Source: Hyphomicrobiaceae bacterium (GTDB lineage Bacteria > Pseudomonadota > Alphaproteobacteria > Rhizobiales > Hyphomicrobiaceae). Taken from it: a stretch of DNA of 64,000 nt. The stretch lies in contig JAGRKS010000002.1 in assembly GCA_020442185.1 (NCBI GenBank), forward strand, positions 39,612 through 103,611. Reading direction: 5' to 3'. Numbering within the stretch: the stretch's first letter is position 1; each line of letters begins with the position of its first letter. Under the pieces are notes generated by a model. That model was not told the DNA's origin. It made no database searches and worked only from the letters and a program-made list of their open reading frames with translations. The translations under genes and the position numbers were made by a program. This document shows positions 16,927 through 26,571 of this stretch, one piece after another.

Positions 16927-17621
16927 GCGACGATTTCGAAATCGAGCCAGTCCCGGGGCTCCCGGCGAAGCTGCCGCCAGGCGAAAGCATCCTCTGGCAG
17001 GGTGCGCCCGCGACGATGACGTTGGCACGGCGCGCCTTCCATCTCGACATCGTGCTCGCATACTTCGCACTGCTCGCGACCTGGAGCATCGCATCCGGTG
17101 CCGCCGATGGCGAAGCGGCGATGGCCATCGCCGGTGATGTGGCGCGGATCTCCGGCGTTGCCGCCATTGCCGCCGGCGTCATCGTCTTTCTGGCGTGGGC
17201 CAACTGTCGCGCAACGATCTACACCATCACCACGAAGCGTGTCGTCATGCGGTACGGGATCGCGCTGCCGATGTCGGTCAACATTCCGTTCCGCTACATC
17301 GTCAACGCCGACCTCAAAGTGCACGGCAACGAAACCGGGGACATCGCCATGCAACTGACCGGCGACCGCTTCCTCGGATTTGTACACCTGTGGCCGCACG
17401 TGCGGGCCTGGCGTCTGGCAAAGCCCGAGCCCGTCCTGCGCTCGCTCGACGACGTGAAGGCCGTTGCCGGGATCCTGACGCAAGCACTCGCCGATGCAGC
17501 CGGCCAGGACGTGCCCCGGTCGGAAGCCGCCACCGCGCCTGCCGAGACGGCGACGCAGCAGAGGCGGCCCGCATCACGGCCCGAACGCGACGGCATGCCG
17601 TCGGGCGCCGTTGCGGCCTAG
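16923..17621 (+). CDS. puhB: PuhB, reaction-centre assembly protein
   Basis: 232 residues with a conserved N-terminus (PGLPAKLPPGESILWQGAP, about 9-27) and three hydrophobic segments (about 45-62, 75-98 and around 110-120). The C-terminal 35 residues are low-complexity and charged. In Rhodobacter, PuhB is a dimeric membrane protein that assists reaction-centre assembly. The ATG overlaps the puhA stop (ATGA). Confidence 0.9.
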   Translation: MSDDFEIEPVPGLPAKLPPGESILWQGAPATMTLARRAFHLDIVLAYFALLATWSIASGAADGEAAMAIAGDVARISGVAAIAAGVIVFLAWANCRATIYTITTKRVVMRYGIALPMSVNIPFRYIVNADLKVHGNETGDIAMQLTGDRFLGFVHLWPHVRAWRLAKPEPVLRSLDDVKAVAGILTQALADAAGQDVPRSEAATAPAETATQQRRPASRPERDGMPSGAVAA

Positions 17622-17672
17622 GCGCCAACCGAACGGCCCATGGCGACGGGCCAATGTCAAAAGGAGCGCGAC

Positions 17673-18131
17673 ATGTCGGACGACCACGATGAGATCAGGC
17701 TTTCGAAGGGCGCGCTGGTCGCTGCGGGAAGCGTGGTGTTGTTCGCCCTCGTTGCCACAGCCACGGCGCGGTTGACGGGCATCGGCTTGGCGGGTGCGCC
17801 AACCGCACCCGTTGCGGCGGCGCGGGCGTTGCGCTTCGAGGAAGTACCGGGCGGTAGCATACGGGTCGTCGACGATGCGGCGGGCCGTCCGGTCAGCACG
17901 CTCGGCCCCGACCATCACGGGTTCGTCCGTGTCGTCATGCGTGGCTTCGCCCGCGAGCGCATGCTCCGTGAGGTTCCGGCCAACGCGCCGCTCCGTCTCG
18001 TCGTTCTGGCCGATGGCCGCCGCCTCGTCGAGGATCCGGCGACGGGCCGCCGCATCGAACTCAGGGCGTTCGGCGCGGGCAACGCCGAGGCCTTCTCGTC
18101 TCTGTTCGAAATCGGGAGTACACACCAATGA
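17673..18131 (+). CDS. puhC: PuhC, photosynthetic complex assembly protein
   Basis: 152 residues with one N-terminal membrane helix (about 13-35) and a periplasmic domain containing VSTLGPDHHGFVRVVMRGFARER (part: GFVRVVMRGFARER), typical of the PuhC family. In Rhodobacter, PuhC affects the organisation of RC-LH1. AAGGAG precedes the ATG at 17673; an upstream in-frame start at 17640 is unsupported. It is 51 bases after puhB and overlaps the next ORF by four bases. Confidence 0.88.
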   Translation: MSDDHDEIRLSKGALVAAGSVVLFALVATATARLTGIGLAGAPTAPVAAARALRFEEVPGGSIRVVDDAAGRPVSTLGPDHHGFVRVVMRGFARERMLREVPANAPLRLVVLADGRRLVEDPATGRRIELRAFGAGNAEAFSSLFEIGSTHQ

Positions 18132-18433
18132 TCCGCAATCCCTTGCGCTACGCGCGAAGCGAGACGGTGCCCTGCACCATAGAGATCGAGAACACGTTCG
18201 AAAGCCTGCACGCCCATGTCGAGCTGCACGGCACGGCGCCGGTCGATGCTGGCGACGAGGTGCTCGTTCATGGTGAGCCGATCCGCGTTCCATACGGCGA
18301 GAAAATTACGCTGCACCGCGAGGCGACCGTTTCGCGCGCGACGGCACTCGAACGCTGGTTGACCAAACTGTCGGCCAGCCTCGAACTGACCGAACTTTAC
18401 GAGGTGAGTTTTTCATCGGGGAGCAAGCTATGA
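18128..18433 (+). CDS. Small conserved-position protein between puhC and acsF (puhD-like position)
   Basis: 101 residues, soluble, no signal peptide. Composition suggests an alpha/beta protein with a beta-rich centre ([20 protein letters not shown]) and a C-terminal helix. It has no catalytic motif that I recognise. It overlaps puhC upstream and acsF downstream by four bases each, so it is clearly translated as part of the operon. The position puhA-puhB-puhC-X-acsF matches the slot of puhD-type genes in other purple bacteria, but sequence identity with PuhD cannot be judged here. A role in RC assembly or as an AcsF accessory is inference from position. Confidence 0.8.
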   Translation: MIRNPLRYARSETVPCTIEIENTFESLHAHVELHGTAPVDAGDEVLVHGEPIRVPYGEKITLHREATVSRATALERWLTKLSASLELTELYEVSFSSGSKL

Positions 18434-19497
18434 CCATCGAAACACTGGGCATCGCTCCCAATGACAGCACGCGGCGCGCCGTCGAGGACACGATGCTGAG
18501 CCCGCGGTTCTATACGACCGATTTCGCGGAACTCGACCGGACGGACGTCAGCAGCGTTCGAGCCGAATGGGATCGCATCCTCGACGAACTCAGATCAGAT
18601 CCGAACAAGGGGCATTTCCGGCGTACCGAGGACTGGGACAAGATCAACCTCGACGACCTGCCTGAAGGGCTGCGCAAGGAGTTTCTCGACTTCCTGATCA
18701 GCTCGCTGACGGCGGAATTCTCGGGCTGCGTGCTTTATGCCGAAATGAAGAAGCGCGGAACCAATCCGGACATCTGCGAGCTGTTCAAGTATATGAGCCG
18801 CGACGAAGCCCGCCACGCCGGCTTCATCAACGATGCGCTCAAGGAATTCGGCCACGGTATCGACCTCGGCTTCCTGACGCGATCGAAGAAGTACACGTTC
18901 TTCAAGCCGAAGTTCATATTCTACGCAACCTACCTGTCCGAGAAGATCGGCTACGCACGTTACATCACCATCTTCCGGCACCTCGAGGCCAATCCCGAGC
19001 GCCGCTTCCACCCTATTTTCAAGTGGTTCGAGAAGTGGTGCAACGACGAGTTCCGTCACGGTGAGGCTTTCGCGCTGCTGATGCGGGCCAATCCGCAGCT
19101 TCTCGCCGGCCGCAACAAGCTCTGGGTCAAGTTCTTCCTGCTCGCGGTCTTCGCGACCATGTACGTTCGCGATCACGCACGGCCGGAGTTCCACAAGGCG
19201 ATCGGCATCGATCCGAAGGTCTACGACTTCAAGGTTTTCCGTCTGACCACCGAAATATCGAAGCAGGTCTTCCCGCTGGAACTTGATCTCGACCATCCGA
19301 AATTCCTGGCGGGTCTGGAGAAGCTGAGGGTGATCAGCGAGGCCATGGGCGATGCAGAAAAGCGGCAAGGCTTCGGCGCGCGTCTGCGGCGTTTCGGCCT
19401 TGGTGCCTCGGCCGCGGCCACGTTCCTCGGTCTCTACCTCCTGCCCACCCGCAAGAACGCGTTGCCTCGCGAGATCCGTCTCAACCCGGTCTGGTGA
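18430..19497 (+). CDS. acsF: AcsF, aerobic Mg-protoporphyrin IX monomethyl ester cyclase
   Basis: 355 residues. This diiron oxygenase forms the isocyclic E ring of (bacterio)chlorophyll using O2. The two ExxH diiron motifs are clear: EARH at 126-129 and EFRH at 207-210, with further Glu ligands expected near [10 protein letters not shown] (about 96-105). A C-terminal hydrophobic segment (about 328-342) fits membrane association. The window also carries the anaerobic cyclase bchE (56.0-57.7 kb), so both routes are available. The start overlaps orf101 and the stop overlaps puhE. Confidence 0.95.
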   Translation: MTIETLGIAPNDSTRRAVEDTMLSPRFYTTDFAELDRTDVSSVRAEWDRILDELRSDPNKGHFRRTEDWDKINLDDLPEGLRKEFLDFLISSLTAEFSGCVLYAEMKKRGTNPDICELFKYMSRDEARHAGFINDALKEFGHGIDLGFLTRSKKYTFFKPKFIFYATYLSEKIGYARYITIFRHLEANPERRFHPIFKWFEKWCNDEFRHGEAFALLMRANPQLLAGRNKLWVKFFLLAVFATMYVRDHARPEFHKAIGIDPKVYDFKVFRLTTEISKQVFPLELDLDHPKFLAGLEKLRVISEAMGDAEKRQGFGARLRRFGLGASAAATFLGLYLLPTRKNALPREIRLNPVW

Positions 19498-20441
19498 CCC
19501 CGAAGGATGACCCTGCCGTGACCCAGAGCCTGCTCGCAGCCCTCTATGCCCTTGCCCTGTGGTGGCTATCCACGGGGCTGGTGCTTGTCGCCGTGCGCAG
19601 GCTTTCGATGTCGCGCTCCGCCATCATGATCGGGGCAACAGCGGCGCTCGGGCTCGGCATGTGGGCGCTTCATGCCTCGAGCGACGACACCACTGCGCGC
19701 GGTGCGTTCGTCGCCTTCAGTGCGGCACTGTTGGTCTGGGCGTGGCACGAGATCAGTTTCCTGACCGGCGTCGTGACGGGGCCGCGAACCACTGCCGCCC
19801 CGGACGGTGACCTGGCGCCTGCCGGCTCCGGCCGGCAAGAGGCCCTCCGCCAGACCGCCGGCACATCGAAACTCTCGTCGGCAAACGCCTCGGAGCGTGC
19901 CCCCTTGCGCAGCGCCATCGAAACCCTGCTTTACCATGAGCTTGCAATTCTCGCCTCGCTCGCGGCAATCGTTCTACTGACGCGCGACGGCGACAACTTT
20001 TTCGGACTGATGACATTCGTCGTGCTCTGGGTGATGCGCCTCAGCGCCAAGCTCAATCTCTATCTCGGCGTGCCAAACCTCGGCGAAGCATTCCTGCCGC
20101 GCCATCTCGCCTATCTCGAAAGCTACTTCTGTCGGCGGCCGATGAACTACCTGTTCCCGGTGAGCGTGACGGTCGCGACGGCGGCAACATTTCACTTCGG
20201 CGCAACAGCGCTTTCGGCCGGCGCGACCGCCTTCGAAAGCGCCGGCCATGCATTGATCGCTGCACTATTGGGGCTCGCGGTTCTCGAACACTGGTTCATG
20301 GTCCTGCCGTTCCAGGCAACGAACCTGTGGCGATGGGGGCTACCCGACGACCAGGCCGGTCACTCAACAAATCCGAGGACGGCAACCAAATCCACCATTC
20401 AACAGGACGACGCCTGTCCGGCGACCGCCCTGACATCATGA
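19494..20441 (+). CDS. puhE: PuhE, photosynthetic complex assembly protein 2 (DUF3623 family)
   Basis: 315 residues, a polytopic membrane protein with about seven hydrophobic segments. The family core [20 protein letters not shown] is in the middle (about 182-201), followed by a Pro/Tyr-rich [12 protein letters not shown]. PuhE modulates bacteriochlorophyll formation in Rhodobacter. The GTG at 19494 overlaps the acsF stop (GTGA); a second GTG at 19518 is a possible start. The stretch from about 95 to 130 is low-complexity and likely a loop. Confidence 0.88.
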   Translation: MTPKDDPAVTQSLLAALYALALWWLSTGLVLVAVRRLSMSRSAIMIGATAALGLGMWALHASSDDTTARGAFVAFSAALLVWAWHEISFLTGVVTGPRTTAAPDGDLAPAGSGRQEALRQTAGTSKLSSANASERAPLRSAIETLLYHELAILASLAAIVLLTRDGDNFFGLMTFVVLWVMRLSAKLNLYLGVPNLGEAFLPRHLAYLESYFCRRPMNYLFPVSVTVATAATFHFGATALSAGATAFESAGHALIAALLGLAVLEHWFMVLPFQATNLWRWGLPDDQAGHSTNPRTATKSTIQQDDACPATALTS

Positions 20442-20479
20442 CGGCTGGGTATATTGGCCCAGCCCGAGCGGAGGACGAC

Positions 20480-21712
20480 ATGGACTACGAAACCGTATTT
20501 ACGCAACACATCCACGGCCTCCGCAGCGAGGGGCGATATCGCATCTTCGCCGACATCAAGCGGCAACGCGGTGCGTTCCCAACAGCGTCCCGCATCGATG
20601 CGGATCGCTCGCGCGAGGTCACGGTCTGGTGCTCCAACGACTACCTCGGCATGGGCCAGCATCCGGTCGTCGTCGAGGCCATGCATCGCGCGATCGACGA
20701 GGTCGGGGTTGGCTCCGGTGGCACGCGCAATATCGCCGGCACCACACACTTCCATGTCGAGCTCGAGCACGAGATCGCCGACCTTCACGGAAAGGAGGCG
20801 GCACTGCTGTTCACATCGGCGTACGTCGCCAACGATGCGACGCTTTCGACGCTGGTCCAGCTCATGCCCGGCACCATCATCTTCTCCGACGCGAAAAACC
20901 ACGCCTCCATGATCGAGGGCATCCGCAGGGGCCGCGGCGCAAAGCAGATCTTCCGCCACAACGATATCGCACATCTGGAAGAACTTCTCGCTGCCAGTCC
21001 AGCTGGCGTTCCGAAGGTAATCGCCTTCGAGAGCATCTATTCCATGGATGGCCATATCTCGCCGATCGCCGCCATTTGTGATCTCGCGGAACGCTACGGC
21101 GCGCTGACCTATCTCGACGAAGTTCACGCAGTCGGTCTTTATGGACCGCGCGGAGGCGGTATCGCGGAACGTGACGGTGTCATGGATCGCGTCGACATCA
21201 TCAACGGCACACTGGCGAAGGGCTTCGGGGTCATGGGCGGCTACATCGCCGCCAAGCGCAACATCTGCGATGCCATCCGCTCGTTCGCGCCCGGGTTCAT
21301 TTTCTCGACGTCCCTGGCACCGCCTGTCGCCGCAGCGGCACTCGCGAGCATTCGCCACCTCAAGCGCAGCAGTGTCGAGCGCACCCGCCATCAGGAGCGC
21401 GCGCGTACCTTGAAGGCGAGACTTGCAACTGCGAAGATCCCTGTGCTCGGCAATCCAAGCCACATCGTACCGGTCCTCATTGGGGATCCCGTACACTGCA
21501 AGGCGGTGACGGATGCGCTCATGGAGCGTCATGGCATCTATGTTCAGCCGATCAACTATCCAACCGTGCCGCGGGGATCGGAGAGAATGCGGCTGACCCC
21601 GTCGCCGGTCCACACCAACGCCCACATGGATGCACTTGTCGAAGCATTATCGAGCTTGTGGTCGGCATGTCCGCTGTCGTGCGGCTCGACGGTGAGGCTC
21701 GCGGCCGAGTAG
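20480..21712 (+). CDS. hemA: 5-Aminolevulinate synthase (HemA), PLP enzyme
   Basis: 410 residues. It condenses succinyl-CoA with glycine to ALA, the first tetrapyrrole precursor in alphaproteobacteria (C4 pathway). The family features are [14 protein letters not shown] (about 50-63), [11 protein letters not shown], the PLP-pocket VYSMDG-like [12 protein letters not shown] and [12 protein letters not shown], and the Schiff-base Lys in [13 protein letters not shown] (about 248). The ATG at 20480 has GGAGGACG upstream. It is the last gene of the bchF-puhA-acsF run, so ALA supply is tied to photosystem expression. The C-terminus after about 395 is slightly divergent. Confidence 0.95.
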   Translation: MDYETVFTQHIHGLRSEGRYRIFADIKRQRGAFPTASRIDADRSREVTVWCSNDYLGMGQHPVVVEAMHRAIDEVGVGSGGTRNIAGTTHFHVELEHEIADLHGKEAALLFTSAYVANDATLSTLVQLMPGTIIFSDAKNHASMIEGIRRGRGAKQIFRHNDIAHLEELLAASPAGVPKVIAFESIYSMDGHISPIAAICDLAERYGALTYLDEVHAVGLYGPRGGGIAERDGVMDRVDIINGTLAKGFGVMGGYIAAKRNICDAIRSFAPGFIFSTSLAPPVAAAALASIRHLKRSSVERTRHQERARTLKARLATAKIPVLGNPSHIVPVLIGDPVHCKAVTDALMERHGIYVQPINYPTVPRGSERMRLTPSPVHTNAHMDALVEALSSLWSACPLSCGSTVRLAAE

Positions 21713-22153
21713 CTGCGGCCTGGCGTAGGGTGCGGAGCCGGCGGAATGGCGGCCGACGGCCGCCGCCTTGCCGCGGCGATGTCGCTCGACGCCAGACGCT
21801 TGCCGGGGCAGCCAGCGCGCAACGACAGTTTGCGCGACAGACACCTGCTCGCAGACTGGCGTGGAAATTGCTTCTTTCGTGGCGAGCATGCCTATGGCTC
21901 CTGCAATTGCGCGGCGAGAAAGTCGAGGAGAAGGTTGGCAGGCGTCCGCGGCCGCATCGTTTGCCGCCCCCCACCCCTGGGGCCCATGGAGATGAGACCT
22001 TTGGCGCCTCCCGTCAGGCCGCCGGCAACCTGCATCGATGCGGCGAAGGTTTCCCTTCCCTCGGTGCGACTCAAGTGCCACTAAGTGCGTTCGGTGGCCT
22101 CCGGCTGCCGAATAGCCCGCCTGACGATTTCGACACACCACCAGGAGCCGGTC
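21713..22153. other. 440-base gap with hairpin and a possible decayed phasin-like gene
   Basis: Just after hemA a GC-rich hairpin (GGCGGCC/GGCCGCC, 21748-21764) could slow or end transcription, but no T-run follows. Further on, the minus strand carries phasin-like fragments in two frames (see the separate pseudogene entry). The plus strand has no supported gene until bphO, whose ribosome site is at about 22143. Confidence 0.5.
21780..22074 (-). pseudogene. Possible frameshifted phasin-like remnant
   Basis: On the minus strand one frame reads TFAASMQVAGGLTGGAKGL and later RTPANLLLDFLAAQLQEP before a stop at 21892. A second frame continues with MLATKEAISTPVCEQVSVAQ and VVARWLPR. Together these resemble the FAASMQ, RTPADLL and helical tail pattern of small alphaproteobacterial phasins, broken by a frameshift. 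No good start codon or ribosome site is present. The resemblance is from memory and weak, so treat it as a hint only. Confidence 0.2.
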
Positions 22154-22771
22154 ATGAGAGGTGCGCGGCACACCCGCCTTCGAGCTGCAACCGTCGAGAG
22201 CCACGATGCCCTCGACCGCGCCGTCGGTGCTGCCGGCTACTTCGGATCGCGCGATGGTTACGGCCGCTATCTTGCGAAGATGCACGCCTTCCACAACGCA
22301 TTCGATCCTCGGGCATTGCGGATTGACGAGGCTCTGTGCCGAGCATTCGAGGTCGATCGCCACGCTGGCTGGCTAGAGGAGGATCTCGCGGCGTTGGGGC
22401 TCGCGCTGCCCGTCGTCAGCGCGCCCGATTCCGGCACCTTGGACGCGACCTCTGTCGTCCTCGATCCAAAGCACGGCGATACCATCACTTGCCGCTCGGG
22501 GCTGTTCGGTGCGCTCTACGTCCTGACGGGCTCGAGCCTCGGCGCCCGTCTGCTGGTCAAATGGGCCGACGCCCTGCCCTTGCCGGTCGATCGCGGCCGC
22601 TGCTATCTGGGCACACTCAGCCGATCCACCGTCTGGCCGCGCTTTCTCCACGCGATCGAGCAGGACGATGCCATCGATGACGTGCTGATGGTCCGAGGAG
22701 CGGTGGCGGCGTTCGACTGCGTGCGCGCGCATCTGCAAGCAACCAATGTACGCGAAGAGGCCAACGCGTGA
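22154..22771 (+). CDS. bphO: Biliverdin-producing heme oxygenase (BphO/HmuO type)
   Basis: 205 residues. It should open heme to biliverdin, the chromophore of the phytochrome encoded next. The N-terminal LRAATVESHDALD carries the proximal His (about residue 17), and the distal-helix region YVLTGSSLGARLL fits bacterial heme oxygenases. The ATG at 22154 has AGGAG upstream; a longer reading to 22085 lacks one. The stop overlaps the bphP GTG by four bases, a typical bphO-bphP unit. Confidence 0.88.
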   Translation: MRGARHTRLRAATVESHDALDRAVGAAGYFGSRDGYGRYLAKMHAFHNAFDPRALRIDEALCRAFEVDRHAGWLEEDLAALGLALPVVSAPDSGTLDATSVVLDPKHGDTITCRSGLFGALYVLTGSSLGARLLVKWADALPLPVDRGRCYLGTLSRSTVWPRFLHAIEQDDAIDDVLMVRGAVAAFDCVRAHLQATNVREEANA

Positions 22772-25353
22772 AGGCAATGCAGCCGACCCGAATCGTCGAT
22801 ACCTCGAACTGTGACCGCGAGCCGATCCATCTGCCCGGCAGCATCCAGAGCCGTGGCGTTCTGCTCGCGTGTACCGGATCAAGCTGGAAAATCACTCATG
22901 CATCAGCGAATGCCGCGGACCTCTTTCGCCGCAAGCCAGAGGCGCTGCTCGGCGCCAGCCTCCTCGAGCTGATCGGGGCGGGAAATATCGCGGACCTCGA
23001 GGCATCGCAACAGCAGGCGCGCAGCTTGGCCGCGCCAACGGGCCGCATCCTCGGGATGCGCCTCAAGGGCAGCCGTCGTCGCTTCAACGCGGTCCTGCAC
23101 ACCTACATGGGCCAGCGCATCTTCGAGATCGAACCGGCGCTGGACGAGGCCGCAGTTCCGCCGCTCGACCTGGTCGGCGCCATACTCGCTCGCCTCCAGG
23201 AAGCCCGCACCATCGTTGAGCTCTGCAGCGCAACCGCCCATGAGGTACGCGAGCTGATCGGCTACGACCGCGTCCTCGTCTACCGGTTCCTCCACGACGG
23301 CGCCGGCCAGGTGATCGCAGAAGCGCGCAACGATGACCTCGAATCGCTGATCGACCTTCGCTATCCCGCATCTGACATTCCGAGGCAGGCGCGTGAGCTC
23401 TACAAGAAGTCCTGGATCCGGCTGATCAGCGACGTCGATGCCGAGCCGGTCGCAATTCAGAGCGAGCGCGCGGCGCAGAAGCAGCAGTTGGACCTGAGCT
23501 TCGCCGATCTGCGCAGCGTGTCGCCGATCCATATCCAGTACCTGAAGAATATGAACGTCGCAGCATCGATGTCGATTTCGATTATCGTCGGCGGCGAGCT
23601 TTGGGGCCTCATCGCCTGCCATCACCGCACGGCGCGACTCGTGCCTGCCAACCTCAGGGCTGCATCGGAGCTTCTCGGTCAGGTCTTCTCGCTGCAGATC
23701 CAGACCGTCGAGGGCATCGAAGCCTATGTAACGATGCGGGCCGCCCGCGCGCTCCTCGACCGCGTCGTCGCCGAATTCCCGGCCGACGGCGAACTGATCG
23801 ACAACCTGACGCAACGCCTCGAGCAGATCGCAGCCTTCATCTCTTGCGACGGCGCGGGTGTCTGGATCGATGGCATGTGGCGTTCCTGGCGGCTTTCACC
23901 GACGGCCGATGAGGCGAAGCGGCTCGCCCAATTCGTCGACGCGCGTCTGGTCCGCAGCATCTATGCATCGCACGAACTGACACGCGAGTATCCGGAAGCG
24001 AGCAACTGGCATTGTGGTGCCTGCGGCCTGCTCGCCATTCCTCTTTCCAACACCAATTCCGATTGGCTGTTCTTCTTCCGCAAGGAGATTACCCAGATCG
24101 TCACCTGGGCGGGAGATCCCAGCAACAAGGTCATGGCGTCGGGGAGTGGCAACGGCCTTTCTCCTCGCACGAGCTTCGCGGCATGGAAGGAAGAGGTTCG
24201 CGGCCAGTCGATGCCATGGAGCGCGCGCGAGCGTTTGATCGGCGAGACGCTTCGCGTCTACCTTCTCGACATCATCGTCCGCTTCAGCGAGGTCATTCTG
24301 GAAGAGCGACGCCAGGCGGAGCAACGCCAGCGCCTCATGACCAGCCAGCTCAACCATCGCGTCAAGGGAACGCTGGAGTTGATCCAGTCGCTCGTCCATC
24401 ATGGCTTCGAAGCCGATAACCAGGTGCGTGAATTCGTTCGCACGCTCGAGGGGCGCATCAAGGCGATCGCGCTCGCTCACGACGCGATATCGACGACGAA
24501 CGGTTGCGACATCCGCCACCTCGTCGAATCCGCGATCGCAGTCCATGCCCCGACCGGAGGCTCGGTAAAGATTGCCGGCCCCGATGTCTGTCTCGAAGCG
24601 AAGGCCTATACGGTGCTGGCACTCGTGGTCCACGAGATGGTTACGAACTCCGCCGGCTACGGTGCCCTATCACAATCGGACGGCTCGTTGACCGTCAGAT
24701 GGCAGGGCCGCGACGACGGCAGCCTTCTGTTGACCTGGGAGGAGGAGAACGTCTTCCTGACCACCGCCCCGCCTGGTGACAGCCTCGGAATGCTCATCAT
24801 CAAGCGCAATATTCCCCATGCACTGGGTGGTGAGGCACGCATCGAATTCGAGCAGGACAGCATCCACGCCATGTTCGCGGTTCCGGCCCGCCATGTGGTG
24901 ACACAGCGCGGGCGAACGCCACTTGTATCGCGGCAACGGCTGCTCGCTCAGCCGTCGAACCAGCTCGAAAGCTGCGCGATCCTTGTCGCCGAGGATCACA
25001 TCGCAACAGCCCTCGACCTCGAGCGCATCCTGCGCGAGAGCGGTGCCGCCGGCGTCGAAATCGTGGGAACAGTCAGCGACGCATTGCACGCAATCGCACA
25101 AGCGCCGCCCGACATCGCAATCCTCGACATCGACCTTGGCGAGGACGATTGCTTCGACATCGCGGACGAACTGGCGCGGCAAGCGGTTCCATTTATTTTC
25201 GCAGGAAGTGAATCCGATTCAGCGGTGGTGCCGCCTCAGCATAGGGACGTGCCCATTGCATCGAAGCCCTATTCGGGCGAAAGCGTCGTGGCACTTCTCA
25301 AGGATGCACTTCTCCCGCATCTGATCCGCACGGTCCTGACGAAGCTCGTGTAG
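22768..25353 (+). CDS. bphP: Bacteriophytochrome photoreceptor, HWE-type histidine kinase with C-terminal receiver
   Basis: 861 residues. Order: N-terminal segment with biliverdin-attachment Cys15 (TSNCDREPIHLPGSIQ), PAS (about 20-120), GAF (145-315, with PASDIPRQAR and SPIHIQYLKNM), PHY (330-510, tongue motif SPRTSFAAWKEE), HWE/HisKA_2 kinase (about 525-735) and a receiver domain (about 745-855, phospho-Asp in AILDIDLG). The layout resembles Agrobacterium Agp2, a bathy-type phytochrome. The H-box reads LNHRVKGTLELIQSL where the family usually has HRVKN, and the ATP lid lacks the usual GGP...GFG pattern (WEEENVF, DSLGMLII). Position between hemA and the puf operon suggests light control of the cluster. 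The start is GTG at 22768 or ATG at 22777. Confidence 0.92.
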   Translation: MKAMQPTRIVDTSNCDREPIHLPGSIQSRGVLLACTGSSWKITHASANAADLFRRKPEALLGASLLELIGAGNIADLEASQQQARSLAAPTGRILGMRLKGSRRRFNAVLHTYMGQRIFEIEPALDEAAVPPLDLVGAILARLQEARTIVELCSATAHEVRELIGYDRVLVYRFLHDGAGQVIAEARNDDLESLIDLRYPASDIPRQARELYKKSWIRLISDVDAEPVAIQSERAAQKQQLDLSFADLRSVSPIHIQYLKNMNVAASMSISIIVGGELWGLIACHHRTARLVPANLRAASELLGQVFSLQIQTVEGIEAYVTMRAARALLDRVVAEFPADGELIDNLTQRLEQIAAFISCDGAGVWIDGMWRSWRLSPTADEAKRLAQFVDARLVRSIYASHELTREYPEASNWHCGACGLLAIPLSNTNSDWLFFFRKEITQIVTWAGDPSNKVMASGSGNGLSPRTSFAAWKEEVRGQSMPWSARERLIGETLRVYLLDIIVRFSEVILEERRQAEQRQRLMTSQLNHRVKGTLELIQSLVHHGFEADNQVREFVRTLEGRIKAIALAHDAISTTNGCDIRHLVESAIAVHAPTGGSVKIAGPDVCLEAKAYTVLALVVHEMVTNSAGYGALSQSDGSLTVRWQGRDDGSLLLTWEEENVFLTTAPPGDSLGMLIIKRNIPHALGGEARIEFEQDSIHAMFAVPARHVVTQRGRTPLVSRQRLLAQPSNQLESCAILVAEDHIATALDLERILRESGAAGVEIVGTVSDALHAIAQAPPDIAILDIDLGEDDCFDIADELARQAVPFIFAGSESDSAVVPPQHRDVPIASKPYSGESVVALLKDALLPHLIRTVLTKLV

Positions 25354-25470
25354 GCGGCGCGCGGCCGGACAGCGCGGTGTGAAAGCGCAAGCGTCCCACA
25401 TCTCGCGCGAGCCTTCGCGCGTTGCACCAAGGACTGAACGGCCGATAGCGCCGATTGCCGCCCTCCGCGC

Positions 25471-25509
25471 AAAAAGCAGAACCGGATCGATGGTCGCCCA
25501 TCGGTCCGG
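25471..25509 (-). terminator. Rho-independent-type terminator of the puf operon
   Basis: On the minus strand, a hairpin with arms CCGGATCGATGG (25482-25493) and CCATCGGTCCGG (25498-25509), 11 of 12 pairs and a four-base loop, is followed by TTCTGCTTTTTG. It lies about 110 bases after the pufM stop. In the plus direction the same hairpin could slow readthrough from bphP. Confidence 0.65.
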
Positions 25510-25548
25510 TCCAACGATTGCTGTCATGTCGTTGCTTTGGAGAGAGTG

Positions 25549-25573
25549 GCGTGGCGGCTAAGATCCGCCACGC
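25549..25573. terminator. Second hairpin in the bphP/pufM convergent gap
   Basis: GCGTGGCGG and CCGCCACGC form a perfect nine-base stem with a seven-base loop, 47 bases after the pufM stop. No T-run follows in either direction, so it may act as an mRNA 3'-end stabiliser rather than a terminator. Confidence 0.45.
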
Positions 25574-25619
25574 ACTAGGCACGCAGGTCCTTAGGACACG
25601 GGATCAATGGCCTGAACGT

Positions 25620-26549
25620 CTAAGGATAGGCCGCCGGCGCAAGCCCGTGCTTCACACCCCAGTCGTACCAGTTATCCACCACCGTTCCCGTCAGCAGAAT
25701 TCCGATGCCACCGGTCAGCGTGCAAAGAACGGCGAACCACCATGCCCAGCGATGGATGGATTCCATCGACGCGTTGAAGCCCATCGTCCACCGCCAGAAC
25801 AGTGCCGCACGCTCCGACGCCGTGCCGCGATCGGTGATCTGCTCGATCTCGCGTTCGCCGCCATAGCGACTGACCGCGAGGATCGTCGCGCCATGCATGG
25901 CAAACAGCAGAGCCGAACCGTAGAGGAATGCGATCGAGAGCATGTGGAACGGGTTGTAGAAGAGATTGCCGTAGTTGAGCGAAAAGTTGTTGGTCCAATC
26001 GAGGTGCGGGAATATTCCGAATGGAACCGCCTCGCTCCAGCTCCCCATCAACAGGGGCCGAATGAAGCCGAGCACGAGATAGAGCCAGATCGCCGACGCG
26101 AAGGCCCAGGCGACGTGCGTGCCCATGCCCAGCGAGCGTGCCCGGCGATACATCCTCACCCACCAGAGCAGAATGGATGTCGTGAGGAAGAAGCCCGCCA
26201 TGAGCCACCATCCCCCCTCTTTCAGAGGCGGGATCGTCAGCCCATACTTCGCGGCCGGCGGTTCGAGCGAGAGGTAGGGAAGCTGACGCACGAACTGGAT
26301 CGGATCCCAGTTCACCGATGCCCACATGTTGAGCCCGATGATCTCGATGGCGATGATGCCGCAAACGATTGATATGAACCCGGTCGTCCCGAGATAAACG
26401 GGGCCGATCTGGGCGTCGCCGATCTTTCCCATCCAGTAGGAGAAGAAGGGCTCGCCGTGCCGCTCCGAATCGCCCGACGGAAGTGCGACCCCCATTTCAG
26501 GGTGCGAGCGAACCTGGACTTGCGTGAATATGTTTTGGTATTGGGCCAT
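25620..26549 (-). CDS. pufM: PufM, reaction centre M subunit
   Basis: 309 residues with five membrane helices. Typical family sequence is present: N-terminal [11 protein letters not shown], the P-side [16 protein letters not shown] region that carries a Bchl-ligand His, [20 protein letters not shown], and a C-terminus containing [23 protein letters not shown] sequence (here [16 protein letters not shown]). The protein ends soon after, with no extension into a cytochrome gene: no pufC and no pufX follow before the terminator. GAGGACGAAACC precedes the ATG. It is 22 bases after pufL. Confidence 0.97.
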   Translation of the reverse strand: MAQYQNIFTQVQVRSHPEMGVALPSGDSERHGEPFFSYWMGKIGDAQIGPVYLGTTGFISIVCGIIAIEIIGLNMWASVNWDPIQFVRQLPYLSLEPPAAKYGLTIPPLKEGGWWLMAGFFLTTSILLWWVRMYRRARSLGMGTHVAWAFASAIWLYLVLGFIRPLLMGSWSEAVPFGIFPHLDWTNNFSLNYGNLFYNPFHMLSIAFLYGSALLFAMHGATILAVSRYGGEREIEQITDRGTASERAALFWRWTMGFNASMESIHRWAWWFAVLCTLTGGIGILLTGTVVDNWYDWGVKHGLAPAAYP

Positions 26550-26571
26550 GGTTTCGTCCTCGTCAGAGCGT

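Noticed and set aside
20399..21625. 408-codon minus-strand open frame opposite hemA
   Set aside because: Shadow of hemA; no ribosome site and no recognisable product.
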